Notes: generated by a model from the letters alone, not told the origin. DNA of 64,000 nucleotides from F23-D06 sp002392325 (GCA_946624065.1 CAMORT010000003.1:9240-73239), one strand, 5' to 3'. Shown: positions 15,398-24,596, counted from the first letter of the stretch. Made by a program: numbers and translations.

Positions 15398-18307
15398 ATG
15401 AAAAGGATCGCTTTTTTTCTGTTCGTTTTCCTGTCTGTTAACGTAAACGCTTTATTTGCTCAGGATATTATCATGACCAACACCTCGGTGGTGCAGGGTA
15501 TTACAGAGGATAGTCGAGCTTTTTATGATCCCGGTGGACAGAATGGGGATTTCGGTCTTGGCATTCGTGACACGCTTACGATGCGCAATTCCATGTCAGG
15601 CCAAGGCACGCTGAGCGTGATTTTTGATGATTTTGCCATGGGTTATGGCGATACTTTGTATGTTTTCGACAGTCAGACGTGCGACCCGAACCATTTGATT
15701 GGCTTCTACAACTCCGTAAATTCTCCCGAGGAGGTTTCCACGGTCTCAGGCTATCTTACCTTTGTCTTTCATTCCGACAGTATTCATGATTATGGCATCT
15801 TGAAGTCGGGTTGGGTGGCACGCGCTTATGTGACTCCGGCTAATCCCGATCAACTTTGGCTTAATTCTGATAATCAAGGGCTCACCATGACATCTTGTAA
15901 TTTCAAGTTCTATGATTCAGGTGGCCCAGGGAATATGACAACCAATACCGGAACTGTATGGTGTGAGCTTCAATCGCCTGTATCTCATGTGAAACTGGAA
16001 TTCCAATCTTTCAATGTGGCTGGTGTGATGAAGATTTACGATGGGCAGTATTATGATCCCAATAAACGTTTGATAGGTCAGTGGCATTCCACTACCGTGG
16101 GGCCTACGGGAAAACCACCTGTGTTGTTTTCTTCCGGAAACACCTTGACAGTTGAATATGTGAGTGCTGCCGGTGATATGAACAAGCCAGGTTGGGAGGC
16201 CACGGTGAGCTGCGTTACTGAGCTTTTTGAAAGCCCCGATGGTTCGGCCTGCCCCAGTGTTGTGAGTCAAAATGAGTTGGGAGAAGACTTGCCAGATACG
16301 TTATACCATACATGCGGGGTGCCTATCATTTTGTCGGCTAAGGTGACCGCTACCGGAAGATATACTAACGACTATACGGTGAAATCCATACCATTTAATC
16401 CGCCATATCCTTTCACGGCGGGTACATCTTGCAACGCTAATGATGATGATAGCTGGTTGGCACAAGTGTCATTAGGATTTACTTTTTCATTTTTTGGTAA
16501 TAATTATACTACGGTTTATCCAGGAACAAATGCCATAATATCTTTAGAACCAAGATCAGGATCTTGTAATTGGAAGTACGGTACACCCCCGGCAAATCCA
16601 CCATATACCAATATTTCTGGAAACCAGACCCAAGGTCATCCATATAATTATGAAAATGCCATTTATGGAGTGTATCATGATGTGCATTGTGCACATTATT
16701 CAAATGGTGGTGCTGTTCGTAAGGGCGTTTTAGGTGAATACCCTTGTCGATCTTTTGTTTTCAATTATGATCACATTGCCTTGTTTGGTAATGATAGTGA
16801 GCAAGGAAGCACTCCCAATGAGTATGATAATGGTTATTATAACACCTATCAGATGGTGATGTATGAGGGCACTAACATTATTGACATCTATGTGAAGCAT
16901 TGTAGCAAGGGACAGACTGCCACCAGTATTGATGGGAAGGAAGGTGTAATTGGTTTACACAACAAATCCTCTTCACAAGTATTATTGGCTCCAGGTAGAG
17001 GCCCTGACTGGTGGGTGAATCCAGGTAATCCCCAAAACGAGAATATCAAAAAGAATCAGGCTAATGACGAGGCTTGGCGTTTTACTCCCATTACACCAAT
17101 GGATGAAGCCGCCACTATTGACTGGTTTGCCAATACGGTTTCTGACTCTACCTGTGTGGGACACTCCAAGAAACTGGTGGTGGACCCTCAGGATTCAACA
17201 GATTACATCGTAAGATATCACTTTACAAATGCGGGTAATAATCCATTCGACCTGTATGACACCGTGCACGTGATTGTGACGGTGCCGAAGTTGTCGCTGG
17301 ATACTTTTACCGTTTGTCCAGGAAAAACGGTTAAGTTGGAGCCAATTTACAGTGACACAACGGAAATACATCCGGAGAGTTTCTTGTGGAACACCTCAGA
17401 CACAACAGATACCCTCAGCATTCGAGCAATGCAGACCCAGGAATATGAGCTAACCGTTCTTTTTGACAACAACTGCCGCCGTACCGCCAGAACTGTCGTG
17501 AATGTGGACACTATGGCTATTCCGCATATTTCCGGCGACTCGGTGATCTGCTATGGAGACCAGGCCCGTTTGGTGGCCCAGGTGGACAGTCCGACCTATG
17601 TTTTGCGTTGGGGCAACGGATACGAGGGTGATGTGCTGGTGGTTCGCCCCACCGATACTTCCACCTATGTGGTGAAAGCCATCGAACCCTCTGATGAGGA
17701 ATGCTTTACCACGGATACCATAACCGTCGTGGTTCTTCCATTGCCCGAATTGTCATTTACCTATTCGCCTGAATCAGTGGTGATTGAAAGGGGCGTGGGT
17801 ACGCTGACCTGCTTCACGGATTGTGACCCCGATTACAATATAGTCTGGAATTTTAATGACCGGTATAATCCCGAAACTTCCATAATTGAGGATTTGCATT
17901 CCGTCACCCATGATTTTACCCATGTGGGATCATACGATGTTACGCTATCCGCCACCAATCAGTATGAATGTCGCGATTCTGTGACGGAACATGTGCGAGT
18001 GTATGTGCCGGTTTCCTTTATGGTGCCCAATGCTTTCACTCCGAATGATGATGGACTTAACGATTACTTTATCCCCGTTTATGAAGGCGTTGAATTGGCA
18101 CAATATCTGATGCTGGTTTATGACCGTGCCGGACGGCTGGTGTTCAAATCCACCAATCCGACTGTAGGTTGGGACGGGCGTGATTTTAACGGCCAACTCT
18201 GTCCGCAAGGTGTGTACACCTACTATATCCATCATTGGACTCAAATGGATGATTTGCGGGGAACGGGTCAGCCTGCCATTACGGGCGGTGTAACCTTGAT
18301 TCGATAA
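15398..18307 (+). CDS. T9SS type B surface protein with CUB-, nidogen- and PKD-like regions
   Basis: A 969-residue secreted protein with a signal peptide (about 1-21, NALFAQ). Two CUB-like beta-sandwich segments follow (about 25-140 and 150-270, with 'YDGQYYDPN', 'SGNTLTVEYVS'). A nidogen-like region (about 340-560, with 'LGFTFSFFGNNYTTVYPGTN') comes next, then Ig/PKD-like stretches (about 640-880, 'DLHSVTHDFTHVGSYDVTLSATN'). The end is a type B sorting domain (MVPNAFTPNDDGLNDYF ... YDRAGRLVF ... GWDGRDFNGQLCPQGVYTY ... VTLIR). It probably acts in adhesion or surface structure. The DUF4292 lipoprotein gene begins on the next base, so they are co-translated. Confidence 0.85.
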   Translation: MKRIAFFLFVFLSVNVNALFAQDIIMTNTSVVQGITEDSRAFYDPGGQNGDFGLGIRDTLTMRNSMSGQGTLSVIFDDFAMGYGDTLYVFDSQTCDPNHLIGFYNSVNSPEEVSTVSGYLTFVFHSDSIHDYGILKSGWVARAYVTPANPDQLWLNSDNQGLTMTSCNFKFYDSGGPGNMTTNTGTVWCELQSPVSHVKLEFQSFNVAGVMKIYDGQYYDPNKRLIGQWHSTTVGPTGKPPVLFSSGNTLTVEYVSAAGDMNKPGWEATVSCVTELFESPDGSACPSVVSQNELGEDLPDTLYHTCGVPIILSAKVTATGRYTNDYTVKSIPFNPPYPFTAGTSCNANDDDSWLAQVSLGFTFSFFGNNYTTVYPGTNAIISLEPRSGSCNWKYGTPPANPPYTNISGNQTQGHPYNYENAIYGVYHDVHCAHYSNGGAVRKGVLGEYPCRSFVFNYDHIALFGNDSEQGSTPNEYDNGYYNTYQMVMYEGTNIIDIYVKHCSKGQTATSIDGKEGVIGLHNKSSSQVLLAPGRGPDWWVNPGNPQNENIKKNQANDEAWRFTPITPMDEAATIDWFANTVSDSTCVGHSKKLVVDPQDSTDYIVRYHFTNAGNNPFDLYDTVHVIVTVPKLSLDTFTVCPGKTVKLEPIYSDTTEIHPESFLWNTSDTTDTLSIRAMQTQEYELTVLFDNNCRRTARTVVNVDTMAIPHISGDSVICYGDQARLVAQVDSPTYVLRWGNGYEGDVLVVRPTDTSTYVVKAIEPSDEECFTTDTITVVVLPLPELSFTYSPESVVIERGVGTLTCFTDCDPDYNIVWNFNDRYNPETSIIEDLHSVTHDFTHVGSYDVTLSATNQYECRDSVTEHVRVYVPVSFMVPNAFTPNDDGLNDYFIPVYEGVELAQYLMLVYDRAGRLVFKSTNPTVGWDGRDFNGQLCPQGVYTYYIHHWTQMDDLRGTGQPAITGGVTLIR

Positions 18308-18955
18308 ATGTCACGGATTCTGAAAATTACGATGATGCTTTGCTGCGGCATTCTCTTGTTGGGAATGTCGGGTTGCGCCACTGCGCAAGTGGCGCAGGAT
18401 ACGATTGCGGGACCGCAAATTGACACGGTACTTGCTTCGGTGGACACAATGCCTCCCCTGGCTTCCGGTTACCAGTGGCTCTCCTATCGAGGCAAGGCCG
18501 ATATCGTCGATACCGGTGGCACACGCACCTGCAACTTCTTCTTTGTGAACCGTGTGGATAGTATTATCTATTTGAATGTCAGCGCATACGGTATTGAGGT
18601 GATGCGGGCGGTGCTAACCCCTGACAGCATCAAATATGTCAACAAACTTACCTATCAGTACTATGCGGGCACCTACGCGCCCCTTCGGTTGTTGTTGAAA
18701 CGGCCGGTGAACTTCGCTCTGGTACAGGACATATTGCAAGGATACGGCGATGAGCGTCTGGCGCACTCATCCTTTTCGTGCGAATATCATGATTTTGCCG
18801 CAATGGATTCCACCCGTTCCTTTTTTACGGAAATGATATTGAAAGACTTGAATCATCTGGTTGAAATTCAGGCCCATCTAAAGGTGATACGCTTTGATGT
18901 GCCAGGTCCCACGGGTATTAAAATTCCCGAGAAGTTCACGGAACTGAAACTATAG
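18308..18955 (+). CDS. DUF4292 outer-membrane-type lipoprotein
   Basis: A 215-residue lipoprotein. The signal peptide ends in a lipobox (LLGMSGC, Cys about 22). The remainder resembles the Bacteroidota DUF4292 family, which has a LolA/LolB-like fold: 'DSIIYLNVSAYGIEVMRAVLTPDSI', 'YYAGTYAPLRLLLKRPVNF'. The start abuts the stop of the T9SS protein and its end overlaps the queG reading frame region. Possible role in lipid or lipoprotein handling is known only by fold analogy. Confidence 0.75.
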   Translation: MSRILKITMMLCCGILLLGMSGCATAQVAQDTIAGPQIDTVLASVDTMPPLASGYQWLSYRGKADIVDTGGTRTCNFFFVNRVDSIIYLNVSAYGIEVMRAVLTPDSIKYVNKLTYQYYAGTYAPLRLLLKRPVNFALVQDILQGYGDERLAHSSFSCEYHDFAAMDSTRSFFTEMILKDLNHLVEIQAHLKVIRFDVPGPTGIKIPEKFTELKL

Positions 18956-18960
18956 TGGTG

Positions 18961-19869
18961 ATGCGTTCCGATCAAGTGAAGCAATGGATTCTGGATGCCG
19001 GTTTCTCTCATGTGGGCATTGCTCCGGCGCACGCTTTGTGCGAGGCGGAGGAGCGGTTTATGGCTGCCATAGGGGAGGGGAGGCACGCGGACATGCGCTT
19101 CCTGGAACGCGATGTGCACAAGCGCTTCGATCCTGTGGAACTGCTCCCCGGGTGCCAGAGTGTCATTGTGGCGGCTCTCGATTACCGCATTGCCGAGCAA
19201 CCCGCCAGCGACAAGTACCGGACTGCCCGTTACACTTGGATTGAGGACTATCATGTGCTGGTGAAACGGATGTTGCAAGAAGTGGTGAGCAAGATGTCGG
19301 AACAGAATTCGTCGGCGCAATGCCGCATCACGGTGGACAGCTCCTGCATTTCGGAAAAGAACTGGGCGGTAGAGGCCGGGGTTGGCTGCTATGGCAAAAA
19401 CGGTCTGGTGCACAACGATGACGGGTCTTATTTCGTGTTCGGCATTATTTTGACCACTTGCGCCTTCGATCACTACGATTCTCCGAAAAAATCGGACTGC
19501 GGCGATTGCATGTTGTGTGTGAACAGTTGTCCGGCCCAGGCATTGTCACCCTATAAAGTGGATGCGAACAAATGCTTTGCCTATCAGACGGTGGAGAATA
19601 AAAATACTGATAATGAGGTGTTTGTAAGGGCTCCATTGGTCTTTGGATGCGATTGTTGTCAGGAGGTTTGTCCAAAAAACAAAAAAAATGCCGGTCTGCG
19701 TCCGAATGTATTGAAAAGTTCATTATTTTTGCGGCTCCAAAATGAGGAGATGGAAAACCTCTCACCGGAGGAATTCAAAACCTATTTTGGAGACACTGCG
19801 ATGGCACGAAGGAAGTATGAGCGATTTAGCCGTGCCATATCTGCTAAAAAGTCTAAAAATTCAGAATAA
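18961..19869 (+). CDS. queG: Epoxyqueuosine reductase
   Basis: Cobalamin-dependent iron-sulfur enzyme that performs the last step of queuosine synthesis in tRNA. The 302 residues include the catalytic-acid region TVDSSCISEK and two [4Fe-4S] motifs: CGDCMLCVNSCP (cysteines near 180-190) and CDCCQEVCP (near 230-237). Two in-frame GTG codons (18955, 18958) precede the ATG; I chose the ATG at 18961. Co-transcribed with the lipoprotein upstream and kdsD six bases downstream. The B12 requirement fits the cobalamin-regulated locus near 55 kb. Confidence 0.95.
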   Translation: MRSDQVKQWILDAGFSHVGIAPAHALCEAEERFMAAIGEGRHADMRFLERDVHKRFDPVELLPGCQSVIVAALDYRIAEQPASDKYRTARYTWIEDYHVLVKRMLQEVVSKMSEQNSSAQCRITVDSSCISEKNWAVEAGVGCYGKNGLVHNDDGSYFVFGIILTTCAFDHYDSPKKSDCGDCMLCVNSCPAQALSPYKVDANKCFAYQTVENKNTDNEVFVRAPLVFGCDCCQEVCPKNKKNAGLRPNVLKSSLFLRLQNEEMENLSPEEFKTYFGDTAMARRKYERFSRAISAKKSKNSE

Positions 19870-19875
19870 GGAATC

Positions 19876-20850
19876 GTGGATTTGAAAGACAGGAACGACA
19901 TAATCAACTACGCCGCCGAGGTGTTGCAAGAGGAGGCGAATGCTGTACAAACCCTCAAACAGTATCTGACGGATGATTTTGTGAAGAGTGTGGAGACGAT
20001 TCTGAATTCAAAAGGCCGGGTCATCGTCACCGGCATTGGAAAAAGCGCGATAATCGGTCAGAAGATCGTTTCCACGCTGAATTCCACCGGCACACCGGCA
20101 GTCTTCATGCACGCGGCGGATGCCATACATGGGGATCTGGGCATTATCCAGCAAGACGATGTGGTTCTTTGCATATCCAAGAGCGGCAACACACCTGAAA
20201 TTTCTTTGTTGACGCCCTTTCTGAAGAAAAACGGCAACATCCTGATTGCAATGGTCGGCAATACGGAGTCGCACCTCGCCCGCGAGGCCCATTATGTGCT
20301 CAATTGCACTGTGGAACGGGAAGCCAGTCCCAATAATCTGGCCCCAACAAGCAGTTCCACCGCCCAATTGGCCCTTGGCGACGCCCTTGCCTCCACCCTG
20401 ATCAAGCTGCGCGGCTTCACTTCCGAAGATTTCGCCCAACTCCATCCAGGTGGCATTTTGGGAAAACGCCTCTATATGAAAGTCAAGGACTTGTACAAGT
20501 TCAACGATGTTCCGATGGTGGCCCCAACTGACCCGATGCAGACCGTGATTTTGGAAATCTCCGGCAAATGCCTCGGCGTAACCGCCGTGGTGGAGAATGA
20601 GAAGGTGGTGGGAGCCATCACCGACGGCGACCTCCGGCGAATGCTGGAACGCAATCCAGATTACAGTCGCCTCACCGCACAGGATGTGATGACAAAACAG
20701 CCGAAATCGGTCCACGAAGAAACCCTCGTCGTGGATGCGCTGGAACTGATGAAGAGCAAGAACATCACCAACCTCTTTGTCATTGACAGCCAGGAACGTT
20801 ATCTTGGAGTGATTCATCTCCACGATATCATCAAGGAGGGTATTTACTAA
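19876..20850 (+). CDS. kdsD: Arabinose-5-phosphate isomerase (KpsF/GutQ family)
   Basis: Converts ribulose-5-phosphate to arabinose-5-phosphate, the first step towards Kdo for lipopolysaccharide. The 324 residues comprise a SIS sugar-isomerase domain (about 35-175; GKSAIIGQKIVSTLNSTG, ISKSGNTPEI, PTSSSTAQLALGDALA) and a C-terminal CBS pair (about 205-324; ITDGDLRRMLE, LFVIDSQERYLGVIHLHDI). The start is GTG, six bases after queG. tRNA-Leu begins three bases after the stop, so the tRNA is probably on the same transcript. Confidence 0.94.
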   Translation: MDLKDRNDIINYAAEVLQEEANAVQTLKQYLTDDFVKSVETILNSKGRVIVTGIGKSAIIGQKIVSTLNSTGTPAVFMHAADAIHGDLGIIQQDDVVLCISKSGNTPEISLLTPFLKKNGNILIAMVGNTESHLAREAHYVLNCTVEREASPNNLAPTSSSTAQLALGDALASTLIKLRGFTSEDFAQLHPGGILGKRLYMKVKDLYKFNDVPMVAPTDPMQTVILEISGKCLGVTAVVENEKVVGAITDGDLRRMLERNPDYSRLTAQDVMTKQPKSVHEETLVVDALELMKSKNITNLFVIDSQERYLGVIHLHDIIKEGIY

Positions 20851-20852
20851 CT

Positions 20853-20934
20853 GCCCGGATGGCGGAAGTGGTAGACGCGCACGTTTCAGGTGCGTGTGCC
20901 GAAAGGCGTGCAGGTTCAAGTCCTGTTCCGGGCA
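20853..20934 (+). tRNA. tRNA-Leu(CAG)
   Basis: A 7-bp acceptor stem GCCCGGA / TCCGGGC with discriminator A, a D arm GGTAGACGC, the anticodon loop TTCAGGT (anticodon CAG) on a 5-bp stem, a long variable arm typical of class II tRNA, and the T arm GGTTCAAGTCC. CCA is not encoded. No promoter separates it from kdsD. Its 3' end is the left boundary of a genomic island. Confidence 0.95.
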
Positions 20935-20939
20935 CTGAA
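20919..20939 (+). other. Left attachment-type repeat (attL) in tRNA-Leu
   Basis: The last 16 bases of the tRNA plus 5 flanking bases recur exactly at 25651-25671 in the same orientation (21 of 21 bases). Integration at tRNA 3' ends that regenerates the tRNA is the standard tyrosine-recombinase outcome. Confidence 0.8.
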
Positions 20940-20989
20940 GGATTTTGCAAGTAGTTCAAAATGAACGAAAATGCAGAATCCTTTTTTTT
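20938..20989 (+). terminator. Terminator after tRNA-Leu(CAG)
   Basis: AAGGATTTTGCA (20938-20949) pairs with TGCAGAATCCTT (20972-20983) with one mismatch, followed by a T run. It overlaps the attachment repeat by two bases and may have been brought in by the island. Confidence 0.75.
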
Positions 20990-21064
20990 GTGTCGTTTTG
21001 TCACGAGTCATATTTTATGTGTTCATGCATAAAAATTATTGTTTTGCTGTTACAAAATAATACT

Positions 21065-21072
21065 TATCTTTG
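21065..21072 (+). promoter_or_regulatory. Promoter -7 box for the DUF1016 nuclease
   Basis: TATCTTTG, a perfect consensus match 21 bases before the ATG at 21094. It overlaps the alternative upstream ATG at 21070, ruling that start out. Confidence 0.75.
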
Positions 21073-21093
21073 CATTCTAAAAACAACAAAACT

Positions 21094-22260
21094 ATGACTA
21101 ACAAAACGACATTTATTTCCCGTGACATCATGACTGCCGATGAGGGCTATGTGCAATGGATGGCTGACATCAAGCAGCGTTTCCGTCAAAGCCAATTAAA
21201 AGCGGCAGTTCGAGTGAACACCACCATGCTTGAATTTTACTGGAGTGTAGGCCGTGATTTGGTGGCACTGCGTGCTGAAGAGCGTTGGGGATCTGGCGTG
21301 GTTAAACAATTTGCCCTTGACATGCGGCAGGCATTTCCTAATGAAACAGGATTCTCATACTCCAATGTAAAATACATGAAACAATGGTATTTATATTATT
21401 ATGAGAGAGTTATAAAATGTCAGCAAGCGGCTAACGAAAAAAGCCACCAGCTTGGTGGCCAATTGGAAGTCGTTGAAAAAAGCCAGCAAATTGCTGGCCA
21501 AATTGATATTCTGAAGAAAGGCCAGCAGCCTGCTGGCCAATTAGAGATGCCCGAGATTTTTGGAAGAATACCGTGGTTCCATCATGTCCAGATCATTTCC
21601 AAATGTAAGACTCTTGATGATGCTTTATTCTATATCGATCGAGTGGTGGCAGAAGGCTGGAGCCGCAGCAAACTTGAGAACCAAATTGCCGCTAATCTTT
21701 ACGGCAGTCAAGGTGCAGCGGTTAATAATTTTGCAAGCACATTGCCTTCCACACAGAGCCAATTGGCGAAAGAACTATTGAAAGACCCTTATCATTTCGA
21801 CTTCCTGTCCATGGAAGAGGAGTATGTGGAAAAAGACTTGGAAGACGCCCTTGTCTCGAAGGTCACGCAGTTCCTGTTGGAGTTGGGGAAAGGTTTTTCA
21901 TATGTGGGTCGTCAGATGGAGTTGCAAATGCCCGGAGGGCAGACCTTCTTTCCCGACTTGTTGTTCTATCACATACCGCAGCACCGCTATGTTGTCGTTG
22001 AGTTGAAGGTGGTGAAGTTCATCCCCGAGTTTGCCGGCAAACTGAATTTCTATGTCTCTGCCGTTGACGAGTTGTTGCGTGCTGAGGGCGACAACCCCAC
22101 CGTAGGACTGATTATCTGCAAATCGAGCGACAAGACCGTTGTGGAATGGTCGTTGAAAGACATCAGCAAGCCTCTTGGCGTATCCACCTACCAACTTGAG
22201 CAGGTGGTCGCTCGCACGGTGAGAGAGTTGGAACAGAGGAAAGGAGAGGGACGGAAATAG
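21094..22260 (+). CDS. DUF1016/YhcG-family PDDEXK nuclease with a palindromic-repeat linker
   Basis: A 388-residue protein of the YhcG family. The N-terminal DUF1016 helical domain (about 10-112) contains 'FYWSVGRDLVALRAEERWGSG' and 'GFSYSNVKYMKQWYLYY'. The C-terminal nuclease domain (about 225-375) has a plausible PD-(D/E)XK core: Asp288 in FFPDLLFY and Glu303-x-Lys305 in VVVELKV. Between them three 13-residue repeats (about 116-154) precede the conserved IPWFHH segment. YhcG homologues often lie near restriction-modification or defence genes; here it is the first gene inside the tRNA-Leu island. DNA cleavage is inferred from the fold. The ATG at 21094 fits the promoter position. Confidence 0.88.
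   Translation: MTNKTTFISRDIMTADEGYVQWMADIKQRFRQSQLKAAVRVNTTMLEFYWSVGRDLVALRAEERWGSGVVKQFALDMRQAFPNETGFSYSNVKYMKQWYLYYYERVIKCQQAANEKSHQLGGQLEVVEKSQQIAGQIDILKKGQQPAGQLEMPEIFGRIPWFHHVQIISKCKTLDDALFYIDRVVAEGWSRSKLENQIAANLYGSQGAAVNNFASTLPSTQSQLAKELLKDPYHFDFLSMEEEYVEKDLEDALVSKVTQFLLELGKGFSYVGRQMELQMPGGQTFFPDLLFYHIPQHRYVVVELKVVKFIPEFAGKLNFYVSAVDELLRAEGDNPTVGLIICKSSDKTVVEWSLKDISKPLGVSTYQLEQVVARTVRELEQRKGEGRK
21443..21559 (+). repeat. Three 39-bp coding repeats, each with a perfect 17-nt palindrome
   Basis: Repeat starts at 21443, 21482 and 21521 are exactly 39 bases apart. Each begins with a 17-nt inverted repeat: GCCACCAGCTTGGTGGC, GCCAGCAAATTGCTGGC, GCCAGCAGCCTGCTGGC. Stem position 5 changes from C-G to G-C and position 8 from G-T to A-T to G-C, so pairing is kept while bases differ. 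They encode K(S/G)(H/Q)Qx(G/A)GQ(L/I)(E/D) repeats. Confidence 0.9.
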
Positions 22261-22573
22261 GTTGCACAGGGCGGTTGTATTTTTGCAAATGAGAAACGAA
22301 ACAGAAACGAAGCAAATAATTTTAAAGAAGCATATTATTTGTTCGAATAACTGACTCTAAATTATTCGTATAATAAAAATCCACATCGAAATGTGTCACC
22401 ATCTCGAAGTTTAAGATTTTTTTGTTATTTTTGTATCGTCTTTTTTTTGTTTTGGAGAGAAACCAAAACTCCCCTTCCATATTATAACCTTAAATTATGT
22501 TTCACAATACCATTCCTATTAAATATAATTCTTCAACTGTAACTTTAACGGAATAATGCCTGCCTTTTTGTGA
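22261..22573. other. AT-rich convergent intergenic region, no gene assigned
   Basis: Lies between the nuclease and the deiminase-Sel1 gene. Plus-strand promoter-like boxes TATTTTTG occur at 22278-22285 and 22426-22433, followed by a short GTTTTGG/CCAAAAC hairpin at about 22449-22469. A 19-codon open frame at 22497-22556 is too short to support. A small RNA is possible but unproven. Confidence 0.4.
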
Positions 22574-24595
22574 TTAGAAAGGCACATTGTCAAATAATGA
22601 CCTCATCTTTTCTCTCTCATTATAAATTTCATAGATCGCATTATCAGCCATACTTTCACCAAGTTTGGAAGCTCTTTCATAATACTTTATCGCCTCATTG
22701 TCATCTTTCTCAACCACAATTCCATTGTGATAATATTCTCCAATCATAAAAATCGCCTTCGCATAATCATCCTTGGCCGCTTGTTGGAAATATCCCAAAG
22801 CCGCTGACTTGTCTTCTGTAACTCCTTTGCCATTATAAAGACAATATCCGAGCATAAAAATTGCAGGAACATAATTCCCGGATGCTGCCATCTTAAACCA
22901 TCTTACAGCCTCTTCCTCATTCTCTTCCACTGCATATCCGTTAAAATAATGATACCCTATCATACATTTGGCGCCCACATGACCTGCCGCTGCCGCTTTC
23001 TGAAAACATTGAAAAGCCCATTTTTTATTTACTTTGGTCCCATCACCGTAATAGTAGCAACAGCCTGATGAGAACAATCCACTTAAATGGTTTTTTGACG
23101 CAGAAACTCTGAACCATTTTGCTGCCTCCTTCATGTTTTTCCTTACACCCTCGCCATATTCGTACATTAACCCCACTTGGAATTGAGCCTCCTCATTTCC
23201 AAGAGTAGCAGCCGAATAATACCACTTATACGCTTCCTGCCGATCTTCTGTCATCCCATTTTTACCATCACAATAACTGTCTGCAAGAAAGCATTGGGCA
23301 TCGGTATCTCCCATCTTCGCTGCCTTGCGATATGCGGCAACGATCTCTTCTGTAGGAGCATGGAGTTCCTCAAGACAATAAGCGATAAATACTTGAGCAG
23401 TAGCATCGCCTTTTGCAGCCGATTTTTCAAATAGTTGCATTGCCTTTGAATAGTCTAAGGGAGAACCTTCTCCTCTGAAATAACTTAGCCCGAGATTGAA
23501 ATGAGCGTGACGATGTCCTTGTTCGACTGCCTTAATAAACCACTTGTTTCCCTCAACGATGTCTTTTTCAACGCCCTGTCCGTAAAAATAACTGTTCCCC
23601 AAATCGCATTGACACTTGGCATCCCCTTTTTCGGCAGCTTCCTTTATCCAACTGATAGGGCGGTCCTGAATCATATATTCTTCTCCCATGAAACCATTGC
23701 ACCACCAATTCGTAGAGACATTCCACGAAATGCAATTCAATGCACCACCCTTCCGAACAGCCTCCAACGCAGGTATGCCGACAACACTACATTTTGGCAT
23801 CGCAGCTGAAATTTGTTCCAGAGCCTGTTCATCCTCTGGTATTCCTAACTGAGGGACTAAAACCAATGAACCAATCTGGAGAAAGTTGATGTATGCCCAA
23901 CTACGTTTATGCTTGCGTTTCACATTGTACTCCAACGGAATAACTTCCACATATTCATCCAATGCCTTGATATACTTTCGCGCCATTGATGCATCGAAAT
24001 CAGCATAGTTGGTCATAAGGACACGATTGTTGCCAACATAATGAACAATGCCATCGCTGTGACCCAACATCTCTTGCTTATCCCAAGGTAAGAATACAAT
24101 ACCGCATTGGAAAGCTTCTTCAAGCATACGGATAACTTTCACCTGAGATTTGTCTTTATTCTCAAAGAACACCTTCTCCGTCATTATTATTTTGTCATCG
24201 CATTTTACAATATTCCCCCCATCAATCACCAGATCCAGATTCGCAATTTCTCCTTCGTGCAGACAATCAATATTCCCCACCTTATTGACATCGGTGATAG
24301 TTCTCCGGAGATGTGGTTTTTGAAGATAGTCGGGATTATACTTGTAAAAGACAAAATGGTTCCAATCAGTCTGAATAGGCATATAATCACGACACCAGAT
24401 GTCTCTTGTATTTGTCAAAAGCCTATGGTCTATACATTTCTCATGTAGAATTTTATGCAAGCTTTCATACAATATCGGACACTCTTTTGGGAGCCAATCC
24501 GAGAAAAAGACCGTGTCAGTCATTCTGTCTACTCCGTGACAGCCGTGATAGACACCATATAAGGTGTTACCGTTTTTGATATTGCCATTAGCCAT
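22574..24595 (-). CDS. Peptidylarginine/agmatine deiminase-like domain fused to Sel1 repeats
   Basis: A 673-residue cytoplasmic-looking protein with no signal peptide. Residues 1-310 match the guanidino-modifying fold of agmatine deiminase and Porphyromonas-type PAD: TRDIWCRDYMP (63-73, Asp70), DGGN (125-128), GHSDG (178-182, His179/Asp181) and GGALNC (283-288, Cys288), i.e. the full catalytic set. Residues about 317-660 are roughly nine Sel1-like repeats of about 36 residues (e.g. 'AAxxGxxxAQxxLGxxYxxGxGV'), a protein-interaction solenoid. The fusion is unusual. The start lies one base after the stop of the upstream gene, so translation is coupled. Substrate unknown: agmatine, free arginine or protein arginine are all possible. 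Confidence 0.8.
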   Translation of the reverse strand: MANGNIKNGNTLYGVYHGCHGVDRMTDTVFFSDWLPKECPILYESLHKILHEKCIDHRLLTNTRDIWCRDYMPIQTDWNHFVFYKYNPDYLQKPHLRRTITDVNKVGNIDCLHEGEIANLDLVIDGGNIVKCDDKIIMTEKVFFENKDKSQVKVIRMLEEAFQCGIVFLPWDKQEMLGHSDGIVHYVGNNRVLMTNYADFDASMARKYIKALDEYVEVIPLEYNVKRKHKRSWAYINFLQIGSLVLVPQLGIPEDEQALEQISAAMPKCSVVGIPALEAVRKGGALNCISWNVSTNWWCNGFMGEEYMIQDRPISWIKEAAEKGDAKCQCDLGNSYFYGQGVEKDIVEGNKWFIKAVEQGHRHAHFNLGLSYFRGEGSPLDYSKAMQLFEKSAAKGDATAQVFIAYCLEELHAPTEEIVAAYRKAAKMGDTDAQCFLADSYCDGKNGMTEDRQEAYKWYYSAATLGNEEAQFQVGLMYEYGEGVRKNMKEAAKWFRVSASKNHLSGLFSSGCCYYYGDGTKVNKKWAFQCFQKAAAAGHVGAKCMIGYHYFNGYAVEENEEEAVRWFKMAASGNYVPAIFMLGYCLYNGKGVTEDKSAALGYFQQAAKDDYAKAIFMIGEYYHNGIVVEKDDNEAIKYYERASKLGESMADNAIYEIYNEREKMRSLFDNVPF

Positions 24596-24596
24596 A

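Noticed and set aside
22497..22556. 19-codon open frame downstream of a promoter-like box in the island
   Set aside because: Too short, no ribosome-binding support and no recognisable product.
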